From assembly GCA_900155495.1 (NCBI GenBank), contig FTLJ01000215.1, positions 54,056 through 118,055 on the forward strand: a DNA stretch of 64,000 nucleotides. The letters run 5' to 3'. The position numbers and the translations under genes are program-made. Positions 1 through 10,601 of the stretch are shown here, piece by piece; positions within the stretch are counted from its first letter, which is position 1, and each line of letters starts with the position of its first letter. This stretch comes from Porogramme epimiltina. Lineage: Eukaryota > Basidiomycota > Agaricomycetes > Polyporales > Polyporaceae. Below the pieces are notes generated by a model. It did no database searches. It worked only from the letters and a program-made list of their open reading frames with translations, and was not told the origin of the DNA.

Positions 1-1028
1 CTCCACCGTCTTCAGCCCAAGCTGCGTCCTCAGGAACTCCAACGACATCGTTGCGCGGTCGAAGCGCACTATAGGGTCCGCCTTTCCGTGCCCCCAGAAG
101 ATTGGCAACTTCCTTGCATGATCAGAGACCATCTATACCAATACGTGAGTAACATGGCTCGTGCTCGAGCATCACGCAGGAGGATACGACTAGGTGCTTA
201 CCGCCTTAGCCTTGTTGCGTGCGGGGAGCCAGCCGCTGAGTACACCGAGACCCGCAAGGCGGCGCTCTGCCGTGAGGCCTGTAAGGAGCGACATGGCGGC
301 GCCCTGCGAGAAGCCACCGAGAACGATGCGGTCAGCCGGGATGCCGGCGTCGACCTCCGCGGTGATGAGCTGGTTGAGTTGGTGCACAGTCTCTAGCATG
401 CCGTCATCGTCCTCACGCGCGTTGATGTTCCCGAACTCAAAGACATCGAACCTGCATCCAGTAACGCTTGTGTTAGGCCGAGCGGAGGGGCCAGGGTGGC
501 AGGGGGAGGGCCGAAGAGTGCTGTCTGAATGAATGGTACGGGCTTACCAGGCAGGCATCCGCATACCGCCGTTGGCGGTGACGGGTTTAATAGGCCTAAT
601 CACGTTCCAAAGTAGATATTAACTATTGAGCCGAGTGCATGTACTGAGCGAGTACTCACGCGTGAGGCAGAATCCACTTCACATGCTGCAGGCTCGAGTC
701 CCGCGCGAACATGTCCGCCACAGGCTGCCAACCTGCACCCGTGTCTCCGAGGCCCTGGGAATCAGCGTGTGAGTTCAGTACGGCTTGTTTCTTAGACGAT
801 GCGACTCTAGTGTAAAGAGAGAATGTGCCGGAACACACTTACATGGATGAAGATCACGGTCGCAGAGTGTTTCGCTCTCGGAGCGACCGTAAGGAACTTG
901 AGCGGTTGAAGTGCTGCAGCCATGTCTGCTACCTTCGCCTTGGCGTTCGCAGAGGGTCTGAGGAAGAGGAAGTAGTAGCCCGCGAGGAGACTGAAGATGA
1001 GGAGGATGGTCGTCCTGACCCAACGCAT
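1..1028 (-). CDS. Acyl-protein thioesterase 1-like serine hydrolase (3' end outside window)
   Basis: An alpha/beta hydrolase of the acyl-protein thioesterase/lysophospholipase family, which removes palmitate from protein cysteines or acyl chains from lysolipids. Exons read on the minus strand are 843-1028, 660-754, 548-595, 202-451 and about 1-111, joined by GT-AG introns. The chain shows the HGLGDTG oxyanion segment, WILPHAP, the nucleophile motif GGFSQGAAMS, and FWGHGKADPIV with the acid-region aspartate. The catalytic histidine and stop lie beyond the left edge. Starting at 1028 adds about 35 residues containing a hydrophobic stretch (ILLIFSLLAGYYFLF) that looks like a signal anchor. A second ATG at 923 would give the usual soluble enzyme, so the start is uncertain. 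The gene is head to head with TRM10. A paralogue with the same exon lengths lies at 33117-34119. Confidence 0.9.
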
Positions 1029-1253
1029 AAATACTGGGCGGACGAGCTGAGAGGCGCGTAAGGGCGCGGTAGTAATCTGTAGTAATCCGTCTAAACGACC
1101 ACTTACTCTCGGTAAACATCCTCGGCGTTCACTTCAAATGCCGATCGATATCTGCCGGGCCGCTGTACCGTTCAAAGATCCCAGCCCGACTCACGTATGC
1201 TTGCTTAGACCTCTTACTCTTCCTCCTCTGGTCTCTGATTCATTATCTTCCGC
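1029..1253. promoter_or_regulatory. Shared upstream region of the thioesterase and TRM10
   Basis: These 225 bases separate two divergent start codons (1028 minus, 1254 plus), so they must hold both core promoters and both 5' leaders. No clear TATA box was seen; the stretch before the TRM10 start is rich in pyrimidines. Confidence 0.5.
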
Positions 1254-2555
1254 ATGTCTGGTGGCACCACTGGGGAGCCTTCCGAGTCTCTTCCCATAAA
1301 TCCATCAGCGCCCACAAGCACGTCGGATCCCTCCGCACCCTTGCCCGCGCAGGACCAGCAGCCACTCTCAAAAAACGCGCAGAAAAGACTCGCCAAAGCG
1401 GCGTACCTGGAGGAAAAGAAAAGGGAGCGCCGGGCAGCGGAAAAGGAGCGGAAGAAGGAGAAGAAGCGTGCTCTCGCGGAAAAGCGCGCTGCGGGAGAGC
1501 TCGATGAGGATGAGGTGGGCGGGAGGAGCAACAAGCGGCAGAAGACGGAGCAGGGCCCACGGGCGCCGTTCGGGGCACGAATTGTGGTTGACTTGGGGTT
1601 CGACGATATGATGACGGAGAATGTGAGCGTTCGCAGCGTTCGTGGGGGTATGCGTACAGGGAGCCTGACCCAGCGCGCGGGCGTGTGGTGTAGGAGATCA
1701 AGTCGCTCACTTCGCAGCTCGCCTACACGTATAGCGCCAACCGCAAAGCATCGAAGCCGTTTACGTCGCTTCTTTTCACATCTATGAACGGGCGGACGAA
1801 GACGCGCATGGACGGCCATAACAACGCTGCGTACAAGCGATGGGTTGGCGCGGAGTGGTGGGAGGACAGTTACGCGCGACTATGGGAAAGCGGGACGACT
1901 CCTGAAGGAGCGGAGGGACGAGAAGGGGAAACAGGAGTGGAGGTCGATCCAGTCGCTGAGGAGGTTCCCGAGGGGAGATCTAAGCCAACGAAGAGGGAAC
2001 CTAGCCGTGCGGAGAAGGGCACAGTGGTATACCTCACGGCGGATACAGAAGACGAGCTTACAGAACTAAAAGAAGGCGAAACATATATTATAGGCGGTAT
2101 CGTCGATCATAACCGGTACAAGGTACGTCCCGTAACATTCATGCACAGTTTACGAACTGTATAGCCGTTCTTCGAACACGGGGTGCACTAACTCTACTCA
2201 CTAGAATCTTTGTCTCAACAAGTCCAAGGAGCATGGCATTCGCTCCGCGCGATTGCCCATTGGAACGTATCTGGCCGAGTTACAAACGCGCAAGGTTTTG
2301 ACGGTGAATCAGACGTTCGAGATCCTCCTGAAATGGGTGGAAACGCGTGATTGGGAGCAGTCGCTTTATGCGGTCATGCCGAAACGAAAATTCAACACGA
2401 CGGGGAGGAAAAGGAGAGGCGGTGCCGCTGGTTCTAAAGGCGAAGAGGAGGACTGTGACGCCGACGCTGATGGCGAGGAGGAAGACGTTCATGTACTTGA
2501 CGTTGCCGCCCTAGAGGAGGATGGAGACTTGGGCGAGAAGCAAGAGAATGCATAG
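1254..2555 (+). CDS. TRM10: tRNA (guanine(9)-N1)-methyltransferase
   Basis: SPOUT-family enzyme that methylates N1 of guanine 9 in tRNAs using S-adenosylmethionine. Three exons (1254-1622, 1694-2122, 2205-2555) join in phase 0 to give 382 residues. The N-terminus has the basic, Lys/Arg/Glu-rich helix of the family (residues about 40-80, [16 protein letters not shown]). Then come the core segments [29 protein letters not shown] and [12 protein letters not shown], the cofactor-loop region [11 protein letters not shown], and [10 protein letters not shown] followed by [13 protein letters not shown]. The C-terminal 50 residues are low-complexity and acidic. The length and block order match fungal Trm10. 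The stop lies 25 bases from the stop of the convergent NDUFAF5 gene. Confidence 0.95.
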
Positions 2556-2580
2556 CATGTGGCCGTAGTCAGAGCGCGAG

Positions 2581-4205
2581 CTAATTTTCTAGGACGTCCT
2601 TGAGACTACTCTCGCCCGTACCCCGTTCAAGAGGTTTAGGCTGATTGGGCGCAGGTTTCCATCCAATCTATCCCCCGAAAATGTAAGCGGTGTCTGTGTC
2701 CTCGCATTGTGGCACGCACCACATAAATGACCTGGAATGTTGCGGGGATGGTTCCATCTTCTTGACCATGGAGTTCTACACAGAATGAGCAACCATGACA
2801 TGATCGGACAAACCAAATGCTCACCCTTGTATATCGCTGCGGCCGCCGCGAGCGTATCCCGGTGGATGAAGTGTCGCCTGGATATTACAGTGAGAGCAAG
2901 CAACATGCCTAGTCATAGACGTACTCACCGACCCAGGACAGCGTTATTCTCGCCCATGTCCTGCAAATCCTCGAGTAGTTCCCACATGGATGGATATGCT
3001 ACCTTCACTTCGTCGACATCGACGGTCAGCAGAGTGAAGCCAGCTCGTCCAAGAAGATTGGACATGTCTCGAGAATCTAGAATGGATTCAATCAGATTCG
3101 CACTACGGGGCCTCTGCTACAATGGATTCACCTGTCATTGGCGAGACGTGAGGTGAGATACCACCCTCTCGCTCGACTTCGGCCAACTGGAGTGATGTAC
3201 GCAGTTCGAAGAGTGTATCACCCCCGAAAAGCGCGCCCAAGAACACGCCATCTGGCTCCAGAGCCTCCCTGATTTGCACAAGAACGCCTAAAAGATGTAG
3301 TGTAAGTCCCGTTGACTCTACATAGATTCGGCGGCATCGAACCTGGGAGGTCATTGACCCAATGAAGATTCAGACAAGAGACAATCGCCTCCTGGGAGTC
3401 GCGCGGAACTACTTGGAGCAAGTTTTCTTCGTCCGCATGAATCCTCGTCACTTCCACTACAAAGTACGGCATCAGAGATACTTTCAGTCGACATAATACG
3501 ATAATTACCGTCAAACTCTTCGTCGGGATCTCTGTTGAGTAATCTGTCTGGGTGTAGTGAGATTTCGTTGAGCTTACATTTTCAGCCAATCCTGACGGGC
3601 TGGAGACCTCAAACACTGTCTACTGTTCTTTTCCGTGCCGGTGCGACGTGTTCGGTTCTCCGAGCTTTGCACCTCTAATAACGGCAAGGAGGCGCTTTAG
3701 GCAGGGATCGGGGATAACTACGCCGCAGTCACGGTACCACCTTCGTTCGTGTACATATCACGATATAGGCGAATAGAGTATAAAAGATTCATTCCAACAC
3801 GTACCACTTGAATCCACCATGATAACTTTATTTGTAGTGTCCAAGTCCATCATTTTCGTGAAGTGTCCCGGGCCCGACCCCAGGTCAAGGACAGTGTTGA
3901 ATTTGCGTTTTATATCCTTCCATAATACGTCGGTCAGGAAACAACGACATAGAACGCGCTCGTACCTGCATTCGCTCAATAAGTCTATCCGCAACCTCTT
4001 CTCTGACGTAGTCCACAGTCCTACTGCGTCCTCCTTCATCACGTGCGGCAGACCGGTCTTTCTGAATCCGCTTAGCATTGCGATCGAAGACTTGGAAGGG
4101 GCCCACAGAATTGGGGTTTATGGGAGACGAAGATGAAACGGAGGCGAGTGAACGTGTGCGCATGAGAGGTGGCAGCACAACGCGTTTTCGCACAACATTA
4201 AGCAT
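2581..4205 (-). CDS. NDUFAF5: NADH:ubiquinone oxidoreductase complex I assembly factor 5
   Basis: Mitochondrial methyltransferase-fold protein; in animals the orthologue hydroxylates an arginine of a complex I subunit during assembly. The ATG at 4205 opens a presequence-like N-terminus rich in Arg and Ser, followed by the family mark [16 protein letters not shown] Rossmann core follows ([12 protein letters not shown], then VIMVDSS), then [77 protein letters not shown] and [20 protein letters not shown]. The reading frame is split by at least seven short introns; the first exon is 3966-4205 and the stop is at 2581-2583. Every block of the family is present in order, so the gene looks intact. 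Internal exon edges between 3100 and 3800 are the least certain. Confidence 0.93.
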
Positions 4206-4501
4206 AGTGTATCAGCTTGGGAATGTTGGCGTAGAGCAAGTCAAGACTGGTGGTAAGAGTGTTGGAGCAAGAGGCAGGTTGGATGCAAAGGGAAGGCGAA
4301 TAATGAGTGGACTGAAGTGTCTGAGTGACGTCTTTCGCGCGGGTAGACGCCCAAGACGCGTCGCGTCGCGTGCTTAGTAATCACAGCAGCTTCGATCACG
4401 TCTCCTGCTCTGAGCCTACTCGCCCACGGGAAGCACTGGCCCCTGGGGGTCTCGCCAGTCCTCCGTCTCCCACTGAGTACCACCCTCCTCCCCCTTCCGC
4501 C
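4206..4501. promoter_or_regulatory. Shared upstream region of NDUFAF5 and the C2H2 gene
   Basis: About 296 bases lie between divergent start codons at 4205 (minus) and 4502 (plus). The last 100 bases before 4502 are C-rich, as in the leaders of many basidiomycete genes. No TATA box was seen. Confidence 0.4.
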
Positions 4502-7500
4502 ATGAACAATGGGAACACGCCGGGACAAGATCCGTCCCAGGTTCCGTTCAATCAACACGCGCTTGTCCCTCAGAACCAAGCATTCCTCACTCCAGAGGCA
4601 TTTCAGCACAACATGAACCAAATACAGCAAGCCAGGGACGCGCTCGCGCAGATGGAGATGGAGAATGCGCAGAATCTCATGAATTACTACGAGTTGCAGA
4701 GGCTTCAGGCCATAGAAGAGCAGGGCAGGCTAGCAAGGTAAACTCTTTCCCCCATACCACGGTGGTCGTTGACTGTACGGTCGAATTAGACAGCGTATCG
4801 CGCAGTTGGTTGGAGGCATGAGTCAAGCTAATACAAGGCAAGTACGTGTGAGCTACGCATCCGGCCTTAATAGCTGAAAGAGCAGGTAGGGTTGAACCTA
4901 CGCCTGTGGCGGGTCCCTCGAGTTTCGCGCGACCCAACTACCCACAGGCTAATACAACCTATGAAATTCCTTCATCCGCGAGGATTCAAGAGGTACCTAG
5001 CTCTCAGGGCTCGCCGCAGGTATGTGTCTGGACATTTGAAGGTGTAGAGAACGTTAGTGAGCGGGAAATAGATCCAGACAACCCGAAGCTCCTCCAATGC
5101 GACTTCAACTCCCGGAAGCAACAGCACCTCGCGATATCCTAATGTTCAAGCAAACTTTTACGCTCAATCCGCGCTCTATAATGCCGGGACGAGTGGTGGT
5201 TACGGGCCTTCAGGGCATCCATCTGGTAGTGGGTCGTCCGAGGCAATGAGGCAAGCTACTAATCGGCTTATTACCATGTCACAATAGGTACACACCAACA
5301 ACAGCCTTCTCAAGCCTCTCAAGTACGGGTTACACAACCTCAGCCTTCAGCACAGCGACCTATAGCGCCGCAAGGCACTTCATTCCCTGTACCACAGACG
5401 CGAATACCCGTGCAAACGGGCCCTGTTTCGATTGCTTCTTCTGCTGGTGCTCCTTTTTTGCAGAATACAGGTCAGAGCGGACTTCAGCTTCCTGCAGCAT
5501 CAACCCTCTTTTTAACATAGGCTTTTGAACGTGGGACATTTAACACGGGCTTTCAGGCACGTCTTCCACAAATCCCGCGCACCCTCCAAGTTCAGCTTCA
5601 GCCCCGACTCGCGACATTGTTGGAACATATTCATCTGGGCAGCAGGCGACAAAACCTGGGGTCGCACATGCTACCAAGGGTCAAAGCCTTCAACCGCCTT
5701 CTGCAATAGTGAACCAGACGGCTCACCAGCCGCCTGCTCCCCTCTTGACACAAATGAATCCTACAATGGAGAAAGATGTTTTCCATTTCTTCTCTAATGT
5801 TCGGTCAATACAGACGCTTCAATTGTATATGAAGTTGATCATGGCGGTGGTGCAAAGGAAACAGGGCGGCTCGGTCGCCAAAACCGCGCAGGAGATGCTA
5901 GCGGAGTCTGGGCTTAGCGAATACAACCGCACAATCTTGGAAAAAGCGGCCGTCATGTTGAAGGTGCTGAGTTTGCACTCCAAAGCTAACCTACTTGGCT
6001 GATAACACCACTTAGGATTACACTCTTGATACTATCCAATCAATGTTCATGAGAATCTACCAGCAAGTCCAAGGTGTGAAGTTATATTGTTATCCTGTAT
6101 TCATGCGCTGACTAGTGTGCTCAGCAAATATTGCGAGTAGCGCACAGCCGCAGATGCAGCCCACGGCATCCAATTCGGTTGCTGGTTCATCTCAGCCCAA
6201 CATGTCTCAAGCACGCCCCACATCGTCCCACCCCACTGTGCAGAGCCATGTTCCCCCCGCTCCGGTTGTGAAGTCCCCCGTCAGTGATACACCTATGACA
6301 AGTGCAGTGAACACCTCGCCCTACCAGCCCACGGTATCTGCGCAACAGTCACATTCGACACTAGCGGCGCCTCCAACAACAACAACACCCTCGGGCCAAA
6401 ATGATCTTCGTATTATCTTTGTCACGCCAGGCACTTCGGCCGAGCCTGCTGTTGTGCGCGCTACGGATACACCAAGTTCAGTGTCCAGGTCCACGAGCTT
6501 TCCGTCAAGCGAGGACTCTCAAAATGTATTGGCACCGGTGCAGTACGCCCAGGCTCCTTGGAGCCCTGACAGGGCAGTTAGATCGCGACTTGCAATGGAT
6601 ATCATGCGCTCATTGGGCCGACCCAAAGGCAATTATGGTGACCCCTTCAGCCCTCCAGATACTGCCCCTCGGGCGAACGCCGCCCCACAACCTGGCTCTA
6701 CTGTCCCACCCGTCGGTACTGCATCAGGAAGTGGACCTATGACAAGTCCCACACCACAAGGTCAACCCACCGCGACTGTCGCCCCAGCTGGTCTAGCGAA
6801 CTTGAAGAGGAAGGCGTCCCTCGTGCCCAGGTCTCCAACACCACTCAAGCGACTGCGACAGGAGAGTGAACAAACGGAGCCTTCTTTGGAACCGACTGGA
6901 AGAGCAACGCCTTCTCCAGCTTCGACAGACGTTCGTCGTGAAATGTCTTTACCGGTGAAGAGCGGCGAAGCTACACCCAAACCGGGGCCTCAAGAGCCTG
7001 AAGCAGTAGGTCATGTGGACACCGACTTTGACATCGCCATGGACGTTGTGCCTACTCCAGAAGACCTCGAAGGGGATTCTCAAGCTGCGCCTGTCGTCCC
7101 CTCGTCTCCTGAGCCGTTGCTGGTCGTACGCGTTGCAGACTTGGCTGATTCGCATGAAGAGGATCGTAGCCCCGTGCGCGCGGCTAGCATCACCTCCTCC
7201 GAGGCTATGGATGTTGATAGAGTTCAGGCTATGTTTGCCGCCCCTCAATCCGATGCCTCTAGCGCGACCTCTCCTCCGACAGCTGTAACCTCGTCCCCTT
7301 ATGTTTCCGACACAGCGAACGCCGCGAGCATCACAAGTCATGTCACGAATGATCCCATACCTGGCCCCGCTACGTCCCCCTCCCTTCCCCCATCGCCCGA
7401 ACTACCACCGCCCGCCGCGCCGCCCGTTTCGGTGTCGTCGGTCGTGAAGGAGAAAGTGCCCCTCTTCCTCCCATCTCCGTCGACCTCGACCGGAGCATCG

Positions 7501-9813
7501 CCTCCTCCGCACACGCTTCCCAGTAGGAAAGGCAAGGAGAGGGCGATAGAAGTCGACGCGCCCGCCGACGAAGCGGGTTTGGACGACGAGCCATCACGAT
7601 CAAGCACCCACAGCTCGGGCGCCCGCCGCCAGAAGGCGTACGTCCTGGTCCCGCCGCCTCCCACTTATGCTGCTCGCCTGCTGGCAAAACTGAACCCCTC
7701 TCGTGGGAGCAACAGGGGTGGCCCATCGCGGGCGCCGTCGTCGCATTCGTCTGTCGACGAGCTCGCGGGGTGGCATGGTGCGTCGCCCGTTGGCTCGACG
7801 TGCCACATTGCTCACAACAGATCTTTGATCACAGCAGAAGAAGACAGGCTGGAGCAAGGTGCGTGTCCGAACTGCGCCCTTTGGGCCCCCCCGCCGTGTG
7901 GGGATAGACTCTGACGCGGCTGACATGAATCTCTGATGCGCAGAGGGAGAAGCGCAGGCGGCCGCTGAACTCTCGAATAGCCGCCTGCGCGAGACGCCGT
8001 GTCCCTGGGAAGGCTGCGACGTTGTACTGAACTGTGGTGCGGCGCTGCGGCGGCATGTTGTAGAACACGCCGGTGATACCGAGGAATGGGTAGGTGTTGG
8101 GTTTGCGATGCTTCCCCGAGGCCGCCTTCCCTGCCTATCTCGTCGCGAACCTTGGCTGACAGGCGATCGTCGGGTGGCTATAGGGCTCTTATGCGTGCCG
8201 ATGGCAGGCCTGCCTGGCAAAGAGGTTCTCGGATAAAGCGAACCTCGAGCGCCACCTCAAGAAGCACGCGGCCACTCAGCTGCGGTGTGCATACGAGGGT
8301 GGGTACTCAATCAACGTTCTAGGCCCTTCGCTTTTACGCTGACGACGAGATCTACCTCCGCAGGCTGTGAACAGTCATTCGCGACACGCGAGGCGCTGCT
8401 GCAGCACCACTCTTCCAAGAAGCACCAAGATGATACACTGCGTCGAGCCATACTTGTCGAGTCGCCGCCGGAGAGCAGGCCACACCTACCGCCGCTGCCC
8501 GAGGTCGTGCCGGCGTACATGTCCGTTTCGCGATGGGTCTCACGGCACCCGATCACGAAGGAACGGCACCAGTGGCTGGGCCCGAAGGTGAGCGTCCAGC
8601 TGCGATTCGACTCGGAAGTGTACACTCCGAAGCGCTACCTCCTTAAACTCCCCCACTTCTACGACGGCGACGGGGGCGGCGACGCCCACATTGTACAAAT
8701 TGAATGATGCTGAGATTGTCGTGGCCACACGCCGTACTGAGGGTGGGTATCTTCTGTCGTGCGTCCGGGAAAGGTACTTTGTTTCTCTTTTCCATGTGGC
8801 TTTTGAGCGCGCGTAGTGCGGTCTGGAAATTCCAGAAATGACGTCGCGCGCGGGGCGCGCTTCTCGCGTTCTCGGCACAGGAAGCCTGTCAGGGCCTCTC
8901 AAGGCCCACTAAGGGACACTTCTTGCCTCCGTACTTACGGCGCTACGCTGCCACCCAAGCTCAACCTTGCGCGGATAAACGTACTCTACCTGCCGCTTCA
9001 ATCGTCGTTGTCGCCCGCGTCCGAGAACAGAGCGCCGCGTCGTCCCGTCCCGTCCGCGCGCCCTCTCTAACGTCGCTCCCGCAGATTCTCGAGAACGTGA
9101 CGGCGTTCAAGTACGCCGGGCTGCGGTCCCATGCGGGGCTGCCGTCGCGGGGCTCGCGGCGGCTCGCGGAGAAGGTGGCGGCGGCGGAGCTGGCGCACCT
9201 CGCGCCCGAGGCGGCGCTCGCGCGCATCCTGCGCTGGCTCGACGACGAGTACGCCGCGTTCGCGGACGGGTACCACGCGCCGCGCAGGCTCCAGTGCGGG
9301 GACCTGAACGCGACGGAGGTGTCCGGGCTCGTCACGCGCGGGCTTGTGTTCTGGCCGGGGGAGCCGCCCGAGGAGAGCGAGGCGGGCGAGGCGGAGAGCG
9401 CGAGCGCGGCCGGGGGTGGGGGTGAAAGTGGCGGCGGTGGCGGCTTAGGTGCGGAAGGTGCGGAGGTGGGTCGGGAGTGGATAAAAGCGGAGGAGGACGT
9501 GCCCGAAGCTGAGGCCACACAAGACGAGGGGCGCGGGATGGAAGCCGCGGCTAGCGTCGATGCGGATCGTCGCGCTGGGCCCGGGGGAGGTCCCACGGGA
9601 GGAGCGGATGACGAGGCGGCTGATCGAGGACGGTCTCCGGTGGGACAGCCCGCTGCCGGCGGGAAATCGAAACTGCAGCTGCCTAGGAGGACGGTATTTC
9701 AAGCTACCCCGGGGCGAACAGCGAGCCCAGCTGCGCCCGCCGTGGCGCCTGGGACCGCAACGGATCAGGAGTCTCAGGGAGGAGTTGCAGACGTCCCGCC
9801 CGCTGCGCCCTAG
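4502..9813 (+). CDS. Large disordered protein with three C2H2 zinc fingers
   Basis: Probably a nuclear DNA-binding regulator; I do not recognise an orthologue. The N-terminal part (4502-6100) is Gln-rich in several short exons and includes a helical segment with DVFHFFSNVRSIQTLQLY. One exon at about 6119-7857 encodes nearly 600 residues of Pro/Ser/Thr-rich disorder with a KRKASLVPRSPTPLKRLR basic patch. Three fingers follow. Finger 1 starts near 8000 (C-x4-C-x12-H-x3-H, CPWEGC). Finger 2 starts near 8196 (CRWQAC), after an intron ending at 8183. Finger 3 spans another intron (CAYEG/CEQSF, C-x4-C-x12-H-x5-H). Exon 9085-9813 adds a helical segment (AFKYAGLRSHAGLPSRGSRR) and an acidic Gly/Pro-rich tail. 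The intron 8588-9084 is about 497 bases, long for this genome. Treating all this as one gene is inferred from frame continuity. Confidence 0.7.
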
Positions 9814-10601
9814 ACGGAGGATGTGCAACAGGCGGTGCTACGGCCTGAGACAGACGGGGATGGCGGATCTATGACATCACTGTAGTGTAGCGTTTCGCAT
9901 GCTTGGGTCAATACATGATAGTCAGGGCGACTGAACGAGGAACTGAGGGGAGCTGGACGAGGCGCCAGCTCGGACGATTTGGACGGCGCACCCGGGATGT
10001 CGCTGGGAAAGAAGAGGAGGACGGGATCAGACGCGTAGCTGTGATACGATCTCTTCCTCGTGATGCCACCGCCAGAGCGTATATGGGGCATACGAGCGCG
10101 CCAAAAATGTCCCGAGGGCATTTTCTGGTGGAAAGCGGGCGCGGACTAGCACGGGGGCTGGCCCCTGGGTGCGCCCCGAAGCCCTCGTGCGGATGGACCC
10201 AAGAACTATGGGATGCCTTTTTCCGGCTAGGGCTTCTTTGTCGGCGTGGCCGTATGTGGGGACGCGCGCGGTGCTGGCGGCGGCACGCAGGCGGACATTG
10301 TGGGCACGCGGGCGAAGACTGAGTGGATTGGGGGCGGGCGGGTACGTCAGAACGCAACGAGGGCGGCTGCGGGGGACGAGGCTCGGCGTGTCGGCGTCGG
10401 AAGCGGGGCACGGGCGCGGGCACGCGGGAAGGGCGGCGCGGGTACGGGGCGTCTGCGATCAGGCGCTGCCCAAACTAGCGCGGAGCGTGTACCGGCCAAC
10501 TCCCATCACTCCTCCCACCTCCCGAGGCCCCTTGGCTCAGCTTTGACCGCGCCGTCCAATGCGCTGACCCCCACTCTCCTTCTCCCACCACCCGCCCCAC
10601 C
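9814..10601. other. Intergenic spacer
   Basis: No convincing gene. The short reading frames on both strands are GC-driven, lack conserved motifs and do not join through splice sites. The last 100 bases are C-rich and probably carry the leader of the next gene. Confidence 0.5.
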
